Positions 34,706 to 44,700 of a stretch of 64,000 nucleotides of DNA are shown in pieces. A model generated the notes under the pieces. That model worked only from the letters and a program-made list of their open reading frames with translations. It was not told the DNA's origin and did not search any database. Both the position numbers and the translations under genes were made by a program. Source of the DNA: Streptomyces erythrochromogenes (GTDB taxonomy: Bacteria > Actinomycetota > Actinomycetes > Streptomycetales > Streptomycetaceae); assembly GCF_036170895.1 (NCBI RefSeq), contig NZ_CP108036.1:1-64000 (forward strand). The letters run 5' to 3'. Numbering within the stretch: the first letter of the stretch is position 1; the number at the start of each line of letters is the position of its first letter.

Positions 34706-37248
34706 GGTGCCACCTCCGGCATGAACTTACCGTCCCGGGGGACGAATATGACTCCGTCCGGCGTGCGAATGACGAACTGCACACCCTTGGTGTCGTACTT
34801 CTCCTGAAGACGGGCGAGTTGCGTCTCCATCTCGCCCCTCGGAATCTTGGAGTCGATCACGAAGGTCTGCACGTCCGCGTTCGAGTCCAGGAGCTGATGG
34901 ATGCTCTTGAAGATGCGCTGGACCGACTTCCCCGCGATGGGCGACGACTCCGGTCCTGTCATGTCCTTGAACTGCCAGCCGTGAACCCGGCCGTCCGCGT
35001 CCCTGGCCATCACATCGAGATCGGTCTTTTCGCCTGTGAAGACACCGGGCCTGATCTCGTTCCCGCCCTGCTTGACCTCGAAGGAGACATCGGTGACACC
35101 ACTGTCATGCAGTCGGTTACCCAGACGCATCGCCTCGAGGCTGCCCGGGATCTCGGAAGGCCGGACGAGGTTGGACACCACGGTCTTGAAGCCATCGGCG
35201 TCCGTGAAGCGGCCCGAGGCGATGGTGTCGGCCATCTCCTTGCCGAAGGGGGACTCCGACAAGGTCTTCAGGACCGGTTCGATGTCCGGATGCTTGACCT
35301 TGACGGCGCGTATCTGGTCCCGAACCTGCTGTTCCAGTTCGCTGCCCCGCTGGAGCGGGCCGGTTCCGTTCTCGGGCCGCTCCCAAGCGGCAGGACCGTT
35401 CGGTCCATCAGGACCAGCGAGCCCACCGGTGCCCGGACCGTCGCCGTGGCCGCCGCCCGAAAGGGTGTCACCATGGCCACCGCCTGTGGGCGGGGGCTCG
35501 TGGTTGCCGTCGCCGTGGCCGCCGCCCGGGCCGTCCGCGTGGCCCGCCGTGGACGGGGGCTCCGGGTGGCCTCCCGTACCCGGGGAGTGGTTGTCCGCGC
35601 TGTTGCGCGGCATGCCGTCCGGGTTGTGGCCGCCCGGGGTGTGGTCGCCCGCGCGGCCCGTGGGGGTGTTGTCGAGGCCGTGGGCGCCGTTGTCCACCGT
35701 GCGGACCGGGTCGGAGATGTCGCTGCCGACGCGGACGACGTCGTCGCTGCGGCCGCCGACTCCCGCCAGGACCGGGGTCTCCCGGCGGACCGGGACCTCC
35801 GTCCTGGGGGTCTTCGCGCCGGTGTCGATCTTCGGGGACAGCTCGGGCGTGGCTTCGCCGGCCTTCTGGTAGAGGCTGCCGTCTTCCTTGTAGAGGTTGC
35901 CCGCCTCGTCGGCGTACTTCGCGGGGCCATCGAAGGGCCACTTGACCGTGCCCGGGGGCAGGGAGGCAGTGCCCTCGGGGAGCTTGATGATGTCGTCGGA
36001 GACCTTCATGGCCCCCTCGGGTGTCGGGGTGCCCTTGGGAAGCTGAATCGTTCCGTCAGGCAGTTCCACGGCGCCGTCGGGCAGGCTGAACGCCCCTTCG
36101 TCGATCTTGGGGACTTCGACCTTCCCCATGTCTTTCAGACCGGCCATCACGTCACCGATCTTCGAGACACCGGCTCCGGCGCCCTTGAACACGTACGTCA
36201 TCGGATCGATCGCTCGACCTGCCTTGCCCGCCAGCGACAGCGTCTTCGCCGCAAGGCCCGCCTTACCCGCACCCGCTGCTGCGCCACCGGTGCCGCCGGT
36301 GAACACCGTCGTCACCACGTTGAACGTGACCGCTCCCGCCGCGCGGGAAGGGTTGGAACCCCACTGGTCCCACGCCAGGAGCGCCTTGCCGGTTTCCTTC
36401 ATCGCCGTCCGTGAATCACGGATCCACGGCGGCAGGTCCTTGTCGTCTGCGAGCCAGAACACGGCCGCCGCCGGCGTCGCGGTGATGACCACCCCCGTCG
36501 CGAGCTTCCCCAGCCCCGTCCACGCCTGGCCCGCCGCATCCCAGCCGTCGAACCCGACCAGCGTCCCCAGGCCCTTGATCGTGCCCCACACGCCGTCCAC
36601 GAAGACGCCCTTGCCGAAGTCGTAGAGGTGCTCCCACACCTGCCACGCCGGAACGGACTCCTCCACCGCGTCACCCCACGGCAAGGACTTCGACTGTTTG
36701 AGAGCCTCGGCGTCGTAGCCGTACATGCCCTCACCGTTGGAGCCGTCGTTCACCTTCAGCGGCGCGCCGCACACCAATGCCACGATCTTGTCGTGCGCAT
36801 GCCGCTCCGCCGTCTGGAACTGCGCCCACACCTCTGCGATCTCGTTCCGGCGGGCGAGGTTCTCGTCGATGAGATCCTCGTCCTCTATCCAGTCCTCGTC
36901 GCGGGAGACCTTCGACTGGAACGACGCCGCCTCCGCCTTCAGTTCCTCCAGCTTCTTCACCAGAGGCCGGATCTCCTGCGCGTAGGCGCCCAGGGCCCCC
37001 GCAATGGTGCACATGTCGCTGCTGAACGACAGCGTGATGTCCACGACCGGCTTTGTCACCGCGAACAGCTGCTCGGCCTCGGGAGCCTGGTAGTACGCCG
37101 ACATCCCGCCGAACGTCGTATGGACCGACGAGCCGGCGTTCGCCAATGCGCCCCCGTCCGCCGACAACGCCTTCACCTTCTCGTCCAACACCGACAGCTG
37201 ACCCGTAAATACGGGCACATTGGCGGCGTCGACCGGCGCGTTGCTCAC
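34702..37248 (-). CDS. Type VII-type polymorphic toxin with PD-(D/E)XK nuclease-like tip
   Basis: 848 residues from GTG 37248, overlapping the preceding stop (GTGA). The N-terminal 220 residues are long helices of WXG100/LXG type; there is no Sec signal. A hydrophobic Gly/Ala stretch follows (about 225-340), then repeats of LPxG[AT] (about 395-445), a Gly/His/Pro-rich linker (about 540-625) and a C-terminal domain from about 633. The tip contains FEVKQGG, then TDLDVMARDADGRVHGWQFK, an Asp...QxK layout of restriction-endonuclease-fold nucleases. Export by the type VII (Esx) system and DNA cleavage are inferred from architecture. It is the third gene in a leftward run DUF6177, DUF6507, toxin, immunity. 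Confidence 0.8.
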   Translation of the reverse strand: MSNAPVDAANVPVFTGQLSVLDEKVKALSADGGALANAGSSVHTTFGGMSAYYQAPEAEQLFAVTKPVVDITLSFSSDMCTIAGALGAYAQEIRPLVKKLEELKAEAASFQSKVSRDEDWIEDEDLIDENLARRNEIAEVWAQFQTAERHAHDKIVALVCGAPLKVNDGSNGEGMYGYDAEALKQSKSLPWGDAVEESVPAWQVWEHLYDFGKGVFVDGVWGTIKGLGTLVGFDGWDAAGQAWTGLGKLATGVVITATPAAAVFWLADDKDLPPWIRDSRTAMKETGKALLAWDQWGSNPSRAAGAVTFNVVTTVFTGGTGGAAAGAGKAGLAAKTLSLAGKAGRAIDPMTYVFKGAGAGVSKIGDVMAGLKDMGKVEVPKIDEGAFSLPDGAVELPDGTIQLPKGTPTPEGAMKVSDDIIKLPEGTASLPPGTVKWPFDGPAKYADEAGNLYKEDGSLYQKAGEATPELSPKIDTGAKTPRTEVPVRRETPVLAGVGGRSDDVVRVGSDISDPVRTVDNGAHGLDNTPTGRAGDHTPGGHNPDGMPRNSADNHSPGTGGHPEPPSTAGHADGPGGGHGDGNHEPPPTGGGHGDTLSGGGHGDGPGTGGLAGPDGPNGPAAWERPENGTGPLQRGSELEQQVRDQIRAVKVKHPDIEPVLKTLSESPFGKEMADTIASGRFTDADGFKTVVSNLVRPSEIPGSLEAMRLGNRLHDSGVTDVSFEVKQGGNEIRPGVFTGEKTDLDVMARDADGRVHGWQFKDMTGPESSPIAGKSVQRIFKSIHQLLDSNADVQTFVIDSKIPRGEMETQLARLQEKYDTKGVQFVIRTPDGVIFVPRDGKFMPEVAP

Positions 37249-37685
37249 TTCGCGCCTCCCGCAGCGTCCTTCAGCTGATCCAGGCGCACGCTCTTCGCAG
37301 CGTCCTGGGCCTGCTTGGCGGCCTCCAGGTCACCTTGGATGTACTCGTTCGTCGCCTTGCCCGCGCCCAGGATCGCGGCCTGGATGCGCTCCGCGACGGA
37401 CTTGAGGTCCGTCTGCCGCTTCTCCAGGTACTGACTGAGCGCGGCGCCCACCGGTCCAGTGCTGCCCCGATGCGACAAGGGCACCTGCCCGGTCGCCACC
37501 GGCCCCTGCATGGCGGCTGACGGCACCTTGGCCGCCGAACCCGGAATCGCCGTACCCGCCGCGTACGCGGCCTCCGCCATGTCCGACATCAGCTTGTTCA
37601 GTGCGTGCTCCACATCACCTGCCCGCTCACCGGTGAGCTTGAGCTGACTCTGCACACCTTGCGGCTTGATGTCCCACGACGTCAT
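37245..37685 (-). CDS. DUF6507-type small helical protein (type VII partner)
   Basis: 146 residues starting MTSWDIKPQGVQSQLKLTGE, the recognisable opening of DUF6507 proteins, which are WXG100-sized helical proteins encoded before Streptomyces type VII-type toxins. The centre carries YLEKRQTDLKSVAERIQAAI and ends in a helix rich in Ala/Lys. It overlaps the toxin start by four bases. It probably acts as the toxin's co-export partner or chaperone; this is inferred. Confidence 0.75.
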   Translation of the reverse strand: MTSWDIKPQGVQSQLKLTGERAGDVEHALNKLMSDMAEAAYAAGTAIPGSAAKVPSAAMQGPVATGQVPLSHRGSTGPVGAALSQYLEKRQTDLKSVAERIQAAILGAGKATNEYIQGDLEAAKQAQDAAKSVRLDQLKDAAGGAK

Positions 37686-37926
37686 GGCTCCCCCGAAGCT
37701 CCGACATGCTCACCCCTTACGAGGCGCACTTCCAACCCAGTTCCCCGGCGCGGCGCTCGTCCGCCGCGGGGCCGGCATCAGGCTCACCGGACACTGCGCC
37801 CCACGACGACATCACCCTCCCCGACACTCGAACGATCGCAAGTATGATCGTTTCTATCAATCTACATAACTAATGCAACCAGCAGCCGACGAGCTGTGAC
37901 ATAAGCCTGACAAACCCGCAGGGCCG

Positions 37927-39351
37927 TCACTCACCCTTCAGGTGGCGCACCAACCGCTCGAAATCGCTCCACGCCGAAAGGTCCGAAGGGTCCCCCGGGA
38001 AGGGGTAGTAGAGTGCCGGGCGCGCCTTCGGCCCCAGCATGACCGGCTGCACTGACAGCGGCGTTCGCCGTGCGCGGTCGTCCGGCATCGCCCGAACCTC
38101 CTCGGATCCCAGGACGAACGCCAACGGCACACCGGGGCCCTCGAAACGGGCCGGTACCGCCAGATCACGGCGTGCTTTGCGGAGCTGTACGAGCATGGAG
38201 CACAGGTGGTGGCGGGTGGCGAGCGCCTCCGCCAGCCGCGGCAGCACGTCCAACGGCACTTCCTCGTGGGCCCCGTAGCCGAAGGCCAGCGTGACGTCCT
38301 CCTCCACACCCGCCTTCGTACGGGTCACCCGAACCCCGGCGAGTCCCGGCCGCGACGGGGCTCCCACGACTGCGAACCAGCTCGGCTCGGGCGACCGGGC
38401 GTGGGCGACCTCGGTCAGTCTTTCGGGGGACCAGGGCAGATTGGCCGGTTCGGCGGTGGACCAGCCGGCCGGCGCTCCGCCGGTGAGCTCGCGCCAGACC
38501 GCCTCCAGGGCGCCCCCGAGAACCAGCCGATCGTCGGCGGGGTGGATCGTCCGGAACGAAATGGCGAGTTGGTGCTCGCCCGTGTCATCGAACTCCTGGA
38601 ACGAGGCCGCCACCGGGGTGTGCATTTCGCCCCCGCCCCCGTCCGGGTCCGGCTGCACGACCGGCGCGAACATGCCCTCCTGCCAGCGCAGCACCGCGCC
38701 CGTACGGCCGTCGTAGTACCCGTCCCGCGCGTCCCTGACAACCCAGCGCGATGGCACGCCGGGCAGGGCGTCACGCACGGCCGGGGTGAGAGTGCTGCTC
38801 GCCGGGCTGACGATCTGGAGTCCGCGCTCCGAGGCTGCGGCAGCCCGGAAGGCATCCGAGAGCCAGGCCGTCATCGCGACGACCGACCGGTCCGTGATCA
38901 CCACGGCAACCTTGTCAGTCAGGACGTCCACGGCGGGTTGCGCGGCGGCTGGCGCAGGAGCTATGCCCACGCCTTCGGATGGGACCACTGCCACAGAGAG
39001 CGCGGCTTCCGGCGGCCAGGCCATGCCGCCGGTCAGCGCAGCAACCCGGGCCGCGAATGTACCTGCCAGCCGTTCCGCCTCCGCGACGCCGGTGGTAGCG
39101 CGGGCCTCGGTCCACCAGAACGGCACCGGCGGTTCCACGGCCCCAAACAACCGGGCTGCCTCGCCCGGGACTTGTATGAGCATCGGCGCCTCGACTGCCA
39201 CGAGCGGCCGGCCCTGGGCATCGCAGAGCTGCACGACGGCGCCCTCACAGGTGGTGTCCACGAGCTTGTCGGGTCCGCCGGATAGAAGCCCAGCCAGCAC
39301 GCTCCAGGCGTCCGGCATCCGCGGGGAGAGGGCTATGACGTCCGTGGTCAT
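37927..39351 (-). CDS. DUF6177-family protein
   Basis: 474 residues from ATG 39351 with AAGGACC upstream. The opening MTTDVIALSPRMPDAWSVLA and the GRPLVAVEAPMLIQVPGEAA strip fit DUF6177, a family found in Streptomyces type VII-associated gene sets. It is soluble, with strands in the N-terminal 100 residues and a long C-terminal alpha/beta part; no enzyme motif is visible. A gap of 241 bases separates it from DUF6507, so it may be a separate transcript. Its exact role in secretion is not known to me. Confidence 0.7.
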   Translation of the reverse strand: MTTDVIALSPRMPDAWSVLAGLLSGGPDKLVDTTCEGAVVQLCDAQGRPLVAVEAPMLIQVPGEAARLFGAVEPPVPFWWTEARATTGVAEAERLAGTFAARVAALTGGMAWPPEAALSVAVVPSEGVGIAPAPAAAQPAVDVLTDKVAVVITDRSVVAMTAWLSDAFRAAAASERGLQIVSPASSTLTPAVRDALPGVPSRWVVRDARDGYYDGRTGAVLRWQEGMFAPVVQPDPDGGGGEMHTPVAASFQEFDDTGEHQLAISFRTIHPADDRLVLGGALEAVWRELTGGAPAGWSTAEPANLPWSPERLTEVAHARSPEPSWFAVVGAPSRPGLAGVRVTRTKAGVEEDVTLAFGYGAHEEVPLDVLPRLAEALATRHHLCSMLVQLRKARRDLAVPARFEGPGVPLAFVLGSEEVRAMPDDRARRTPLSVQPVMLGPKARPALYYPFPGDPSDLSAWSDFERLVRHLKGE

Positions 39352-39604
39352 GTGGTCGTACGGTCCTTAGGTCTGGCGGTTTCGGCACTCGGTCTCATAC
39401 ACCGTGTGGTTCAGGCGGTAAGTCTGCCCCTCGGGCGCGTGCACATCTAACCGAGCCAGACGATGCCCAGCACGGAGAGCCGTCGGGAGAGGCGGCTCGC
39501 CACGGACGCGGCGCGGACGTCCTCACCCTCGGAATAGCCGACATTCCACTGCGGCCAGCCCCACGCGGACATCTTTCAAGATCGGAAAGACAAACAGCCT
39601 CTAA

Positions 39605-40730
39605 GAGGTCGTTTTCATCTTTAGTGCCTGGCTTTCGGGCGATTTCAGGGCGTGTGATCGCGGTGCGGTAGTGGCCAGAGGTGTACTTGATGGCTGTGGG
39701 TCGTGTGGGGTGACGGGTGGGACGGAGTGGGTCTTGTTCCTGTCTCATCCCAGGAAGTCCGCTCTTGGCGGCCTGCGTGCTTCCGTGGTCGCTGCTGTGC
39801 GCCTGGGCGCACTCGGTCTGCGGCGGTACGTCGAAGGTATGGCGAAGCGACGTGCGTATCCGAGTGATCTGTCCGATGCCCGCTGGGAGTTGATCGAGCC
39901 TGTGCTGGCCGCGTGGCCTTTCGAGCGCCGCGGCCGGGCCCTGGACTTCGGCCGGCCGCCCGAACACGACCTGCGCGACATCATGGACGCGATCTTGTAT
40001 GTCGACCGCACCGGGGTCCAGTGGCGCTACCTCCCGCACGACTTCCCGCACTGGAACACCGTCTACGGCTACTTCGCCAAGTGGGCCGACGAGGGTGTAT
40101 TTGCCCGGCTCAACGGCCTGCTCCGGCAGTTGCTGCGAGAGAAGGAGGGCCGGGACGCAGAGCCAACGGCCTGTGTGATCGACGCCCAGAGCATCAAGAC
40201 CTCCACCAGCGTCCCCGCTGCCGGCCAGGGAATCGACGCCGGCAAGAAGATCGTCGGCAGGAAGCGGAGCATCGTCACCGACACACTCGGACTCCTCCTC
40301 GCCGTGCTGGTCACCGCGGCCAGCGTGCAGGACTTCGTCGCCGGCACCTCACTGCTCGACCAGATCGCCGTCGAACACCCCGGCATCCGCAAGGTGTGGG
40401 TCGACGGCGGTTACCGCCAGCGCCTCGTTGAGCATGCCGCCACCCTCGGCATCGACATGGAAATCACCACCCGCAAGCCCGGGAACAGGGGCTTCACCCC
40501 CATACCCAAACGGTGGGCGGTCGAGCGGACCTACGGCTGGCTCATGCTCCACCGACGCCTTGCCCGCGACTACGAAACCCTGCCCACCCGCTCCGAAGCC
40601 GTGATCCACATCGCCATGACCGACCTCATGGCCCGCCGCCTCACCAGCGAGAACACCATCTCCTGGCGCGACCCGAAGAAGTCCCCAGAACACCCGATTC
40701 CTGGATGAAACATCAGGCGAAAACGACCTC
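39605..40730 (+). mobile_element. Complete IS5-family insertion sequence
   Basis: Terminal inverted repeats GAGGTCGTTTTC (39605-39616) and GAAAACGACCTC (40719-40730) are perfect over 12 bp. A direct repeat TAA flanks both sides (39602-39604 and 40731-40733), the target duplication expected for the YTNAR-type IS5 subgroups. Length is 1126 bp and it holds one transposase gene. With intact ends, target duplication and gene, it looks recently inserted and possibly active. Confidence 0.9.
39839..40708 (+). CDS. IS5-family transposase
   Basis: 289 residues from ATG 39839 (MAKRRAYPSDLSDARWELIE), the normal start for this group; a longer in-frame reading from 39671 begins inside the element's leader. 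DDE residues are visible: D in VIDAQSIK, D in WVDGGYRQ and E in AVERTYGWLMLHRRLARDYE. The enzyme would cut and join the ends of the surrounding element. Confidence 0.93.
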   Translation: MAKRRAYPSDLSDARWELIEPVLAAWPFERRGRALDFGRPPEHDLRDIMDAILYVDRTGVQWRYLPHDFPHWNTVYGYFAKWADEGVFARLNGLLRQLLREKEGRDAEPTACVIDAQSIKTSTSVPAAGQGIDAGKKIVGRKRSIVTDTLGLLLAVLVTAASVQDFVAGTSLLDQIAVEHPGIRKVWVDGGYRQRLVEHAATLGIDMEITTRKPGNRGFTPIPKRWAVERTYGWLMLHRRLARDYETLPTRSEAVIHIAMTDLMARRLTSENTISWRDPKKSPEHPIPG

Positions 40731-40731
40731 T

Positions 40732-41082
40732 AAGAAACGCTACGGTCTGACGGATGCGCTGGACGACCTCGCTGACGCGAGGGACCCCGTCGAGCGTCTG
40801 GCCGTGGCCGGGTACGCGGTCAGCGCCGCCGCCGATCTGCTCTGCGACCACCATCACGCGTGGATCGGCGGCGGAAAGTGGTTCCCCCGCCGCCTGTTGG
40901 AAGCCGACCCAGAGCGCGGAGCCGCCCTTCTCGAAGGACACCACCACTTGTGCGGCTCAGGCGAGCCCACAGCGCTGATCAGCGCAGCGTCAAAGGTGCT
41001 CGACCTCGTCGGCGGCCCTCTCCGCGAGGGCTACCGCAAAACCTGGCACGGCACCATTGACTCGGTTGCCGCGACACGCTAA
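40732..41082 (+). pseudogene. 3' fragment of a nucleotidyltransferase-like gene
   Basis: The open reading YGLTDALDDLADARDPVERL ... DLLCDHHHAWIGGGKWFPRR to the stop at 41082 resembles the helical C-terminal half of small nucleotidyltransferase-type proteins. The 5' part is missing: the IS5 element sits exactly at its left edge. However, the sequence left of the element does not obviously continue the protein, so truncation probably predates or accompanied the insertion. Confidence 0.45.
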
Positions 41083-41206
41083 CGCAGACTGCAAACACCG
41101 CAGCGGACATCGGACAGCTGGCAACCCCGTCTGCCCCCTCTTCCGCGTTGCCGTCGCCGACGACGCCCGTGGGCATCGCGGTGGATTCGGGGCAGGGTCA
41201 CGAAAG

Positions 41207-41240
41207 AGGCGCCTGGCGGGCGTCGGCCCGCCAGGCGCCT
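41207..41240 (-). terminator. Strong 15-bp hairpin after the RHS2 immunity gene
   Basis: Arms 41207-41221 and 41226-41240 pair perfectly around the loop GTCG. It begins 18 bases beyond the stop codon at 41259, the normal place for an intrinsic terminator of the leftward RHS2-immunity transcript. Confidence 0.8.
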
Positions 41241-41258
41241 CGGTGCGCTGTCAGCGGT

Positions 41259-41762
41259 TCAGCAGGCGATCGTGGATCCGTCCAGAGCGGACTCCACGGT
41301 CACCACGTACTCCTTCGGCCCGTCGGCCCCCACCCGGAGCAGCGCCGGCTGACCGGCCACCTCCTTCTGGAAGCACATACCAAAGCCGCTCCGGAGCCGG
41401 TCTGGGGCCTGGGCCCGGGTGCCGACCGCCTTCCATCCTTCCTTGCCTGCGGTGTCCCAGTAGTGGGCGGCCAGTGACTGGGCGTCCAGGCCGTGGGTGT
41501 AGCCGCTGTCCGCGGCGACCCAGGGGTCGCCGCTGTCGTCCATGCACTCCACATTGGTCCGTTCCGCCACGGGCGTGGCACCGGTCGGGGCGGCGGGCGC
41601 CGCGGCCGAGACCTGGGCCATGCGTTCGACCGCCCTCGTCTCCTCGCACGAGCCTTCCGACCCGTAGAAGAGCACGTACAGCGACCCTGCCAGCAAGGCG
41701 AGGATGAGGGTGGCGGCCAGGCCCAGATACATCCCGCGACGCGGGGACTGTGTCGTGTTCAT
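41259..41762 (-). CDS. Membrane-anchored immunity candidate of RHS toxin 2
   Basis: 167 residues from ATG 41762, five bases after the RHS2 stop at 41768. Short cytoplasmic N-terminus, one transmembrane segment (about 12-33, LGLAATLILALLAGSLYVLF) and an extracytoplasmic domain with Cys residues (SCEETRAVERM, NVECMDDSG, GMCFQKE, STIAC), probably disulphide-bonded. No lipobox. A surface-exposed immunity protein would imply that the toxin acts at or crosses the membrane. Function is inferred from position. It is followed by a strong terminator. Confidence 0.7.
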   Translation of the reverse strand: MNTTQSPRRGMYLGLAATLILALLAGSLYVLFYGSEGSCEETRAVERMAQVSAAAPAAPTGATPVAERTNVECMDDSGDPWVAADSGYTHGLDAQSLAAHYWDTAGKEGWKAVGTRAQAPDRLRSGFGMCFQKEVAGQPALLRVGADGPKEYVVTVESALDGSTIAC

Positions 41763-41767
41763 TGGGT

Positions 41768-44700
41768 TTACGACCAACTCGTCTTCAGGATGCGCCTGTC
41801 GATGTATACGAGCGCATAGTAGTAGAGGTTCCACCAGAAGGTGCCTGCGTAGTACCACCGCAGCATGCTCCACCAGTTCCGCACGGCGAAGCTCCGGGCG
41901 ACGCTGTTGTTGTGCTGGTCGATCTTGGTGTCGTCACCGCTTTCGCCCCACTCGTGAGCGTCTCCCAGCCGCTTGGCCGCTCGCGCGCCGAAGAAGAAGG
42001 TCAGGCTGGTCTGCCACATGAAGTGCCGGATCGCGTTGTTGACCCGGCCCTTGCGGAAGGTTGCGAGCAGCATGCCCGAGATGGCCGAGGCCAAGGCGCA
42101 GCCGCGCCATCCGAGCGACCTGCAGGCGTTGGCCTCGATGATCTTCTTGCGCCAGGACTTGGAGATCCGGCCGTCCAGGTCCTGCTGGTTGACGGGGTCG
42201 GCGTTGGCGTACTCGTACGCGTTCGCGCTGCCGCCGTAGACCGGGTCCGCGGAAAGGAAGCGGCCGGTGGACGGGTTGTAGAGGCGGGCGCCCATCAGGG
42301 TCAGACCGCTGGGCGTCTCGCTGGAGCGCTGGTGACCGCCGAGCCAGCCGTAGCGGGCCGAGGCCTGTCCCGCGCGGGGCTTGCCGTACTCGTCGGTGTC
42401 CAGCACCAGGGGCGGCTGGCCGGCGGTCAGCGGGAGCTGCATGGCGACGGATCCCTGGATCGTCGTCAGGTGCAGGACGACGTCCCCCGTCTTGCTGGTG
42501 GTGGTCAGGCCGCCGGCGGAGGCGACGTTGCGGGTCACCGCACCGGTGGCGGTGTCCTCGACGATCCAGCGCGGGTTGTCCGTGTCGTCACTGTAGTGGT
42601 TGACCCGGGACGCGGTCTGGGTCCACACCGAGCCGTTGTACGACTCCTTCGTCCACCCTCGGTAGCGCTGGGCCGCGTCGAGGCCCCAGGTCTGCCGCTG
42701 GTTGGACAGGGTCTGCTGGCGGGTGCGGTCGCTGTTGTAGTAAGCGACGGTCCCGTGCCCCGGGACGGTGGTGGTGCGCCCGAACTCGTCGTAGGCGTAG
42801 CCGCTGTCGACGAGCCGGTCGGCGCTGTCGTAGGTGTGGGTGGTGGTGGTTCCGCCGGTGGCCGGGCAGTCGGCGCCCGGGGTGCCGGCGGCCGTGGTCA
42901 GGCCTGTGCGGTTCGAACGGCCGTCAAAGGCGTAGGTGCGCCGGGTGCAGACGGTGTCCGCAGTGTCCTCGACGGAGGCCAGGCGGCCAGCCGTGTCGTA
43001 GCGGAACCGCTGGTCGGAGATACCGGAGTGTGTGGTGATCTGGCCGTGGACGGATTCGTTCACGGTGTCGCTGTAGACGACGGCCGAGTCGCTGTCGCGC
43101 ACGTAGCTGCGCTTCGTGGCGTCACCGCCCGGGTCCGTGCTGATGTTGAGCGTGTACCCGCCGGGCAGCTTTTCGCTGCGGACGGCGCCTGCGGCGTCGA
43201 ACGACGGCCGGAACTCGCCGGCGACCGAGTCGGTGGTCTTCGTCGGAAGGCCCCGGGGTTCGGCGGCGTGGTCGTAGGTGAAGGTGACGGTCGACGGCAC
43301 ATTGTCCGTGATCTTGGTCGGACGGTCGAGCAGGTCGTACTCGGTGGTGGTGACACCGCCGTCGGCATCGGTGTAGGAGATCGTCCGGCCAAGCTTGTCG
43401 AACTGCTTGACGATGGTCCCACCGGTGGGCGAGGTGTTTTTGACGGCCCGGCCGGTCACCGCGTCGTACTCGGTGGTGGACTCCGGAGCTGCCGTGCCGG
43501 TGCCGCCGGTCGTGGTGACCTTGGTCGTCCGGCCGGCCGCGTCGAACTCGGTGGTGGTGGTCCGCGTGGACCCGTTCACTGTCTCGATCCGCTTGGCCGG
43601 GCTGCCCCACCAGTTGTACTCGGTGGTGATGGTCGCAAGCTTGGTCGGGTTCGACCCGCCTCCGGTGATGTCGCCGGCCGGACCGACCGTGCAGACCAGG
43701 TCGGCCCACTCGGGGCGGCCCTGGCAGGTGCCGGTGCCGGTCGCCGACCAGTACGTGGTGACGCGGGTCGAGGCGTCGCTGCCGTTCGATCCGTGGAGGA
43801 GCTGCTTGGAGACCCGGTTCTTGGCGTCGTACTCGGTCGTCTCCGTGATGGCCAGGCCACCAGGGTCCCTGACGGTCCGGATCGGCAGGCCCCTGAGCCA
43901 GTCATACACGGTCTCGGTCGCGCGGGGCTCACCGAGTACTGTCGGGTGCTCGCGGACCTGGGCGCCGACGGTGGCCTTGGTGACCTGGTCCTTGACCCTG
44001 GCGGTGCCGTTGGTGGGCCGTCCGGCGTCGTATTCGAGGATGGACCGGTCACGGGCGGTGACCGAGGTGCCGGTCGGAACCAGCAGGGTCTCACCGTTCT
44101 TCAGGTCGGCGGTCAGGTCTACACGCCGCAGCGGGCCGAGCTTGCCGAGTTCCCGCACTCCGGCCGCGTCGAACGTGGTCGCGGTGCTCAGCTGGTGGGC
44201 GCGCTCCGCGCTGGTGAGCTGGCCGATGCCCAGGTTCGCCTGTGCGGCCTGGTCCGCGGGGCTCGTGCCCAGCGCCAGGGCCCGGTTGGCGGCCGAGAGC
44301 TCGCGGACGGTGTTTCCATACCGGTCGTACTCGGTGGTGGTGATGTGACCGCCGGGTGACGCGCTGTTGACAGGCCGACCGGAGGCGCCCAGGTAGGTGA
44401 CCGACGCCCGCGTGTAGGCCGAGGCGGCGAGTGCCGAACCGGAGTGGGACGAGGGGACTGCGTCGGCGGGGAACAAGGCGGTCGCGTCGGTGGGCGCGCT
44501 GGTCTGCCCCCAGGCCTTCACGTCGGCCGTGCCCATCGGGTACGGGGCCGCGCCGCCGGTGAGCGGGACGCCGTAGACCACGCTGGTGGCCGAGGTGCCC
44601 TGCTCCTCGCCCGCCGTGCCCGGCTTCAGACCGGCCCGGGAGGCCTTGAGTAGCATGCCGTCACCGGCCGTGGGCGAGGATCCCGCCTGGCCGTACGTGA

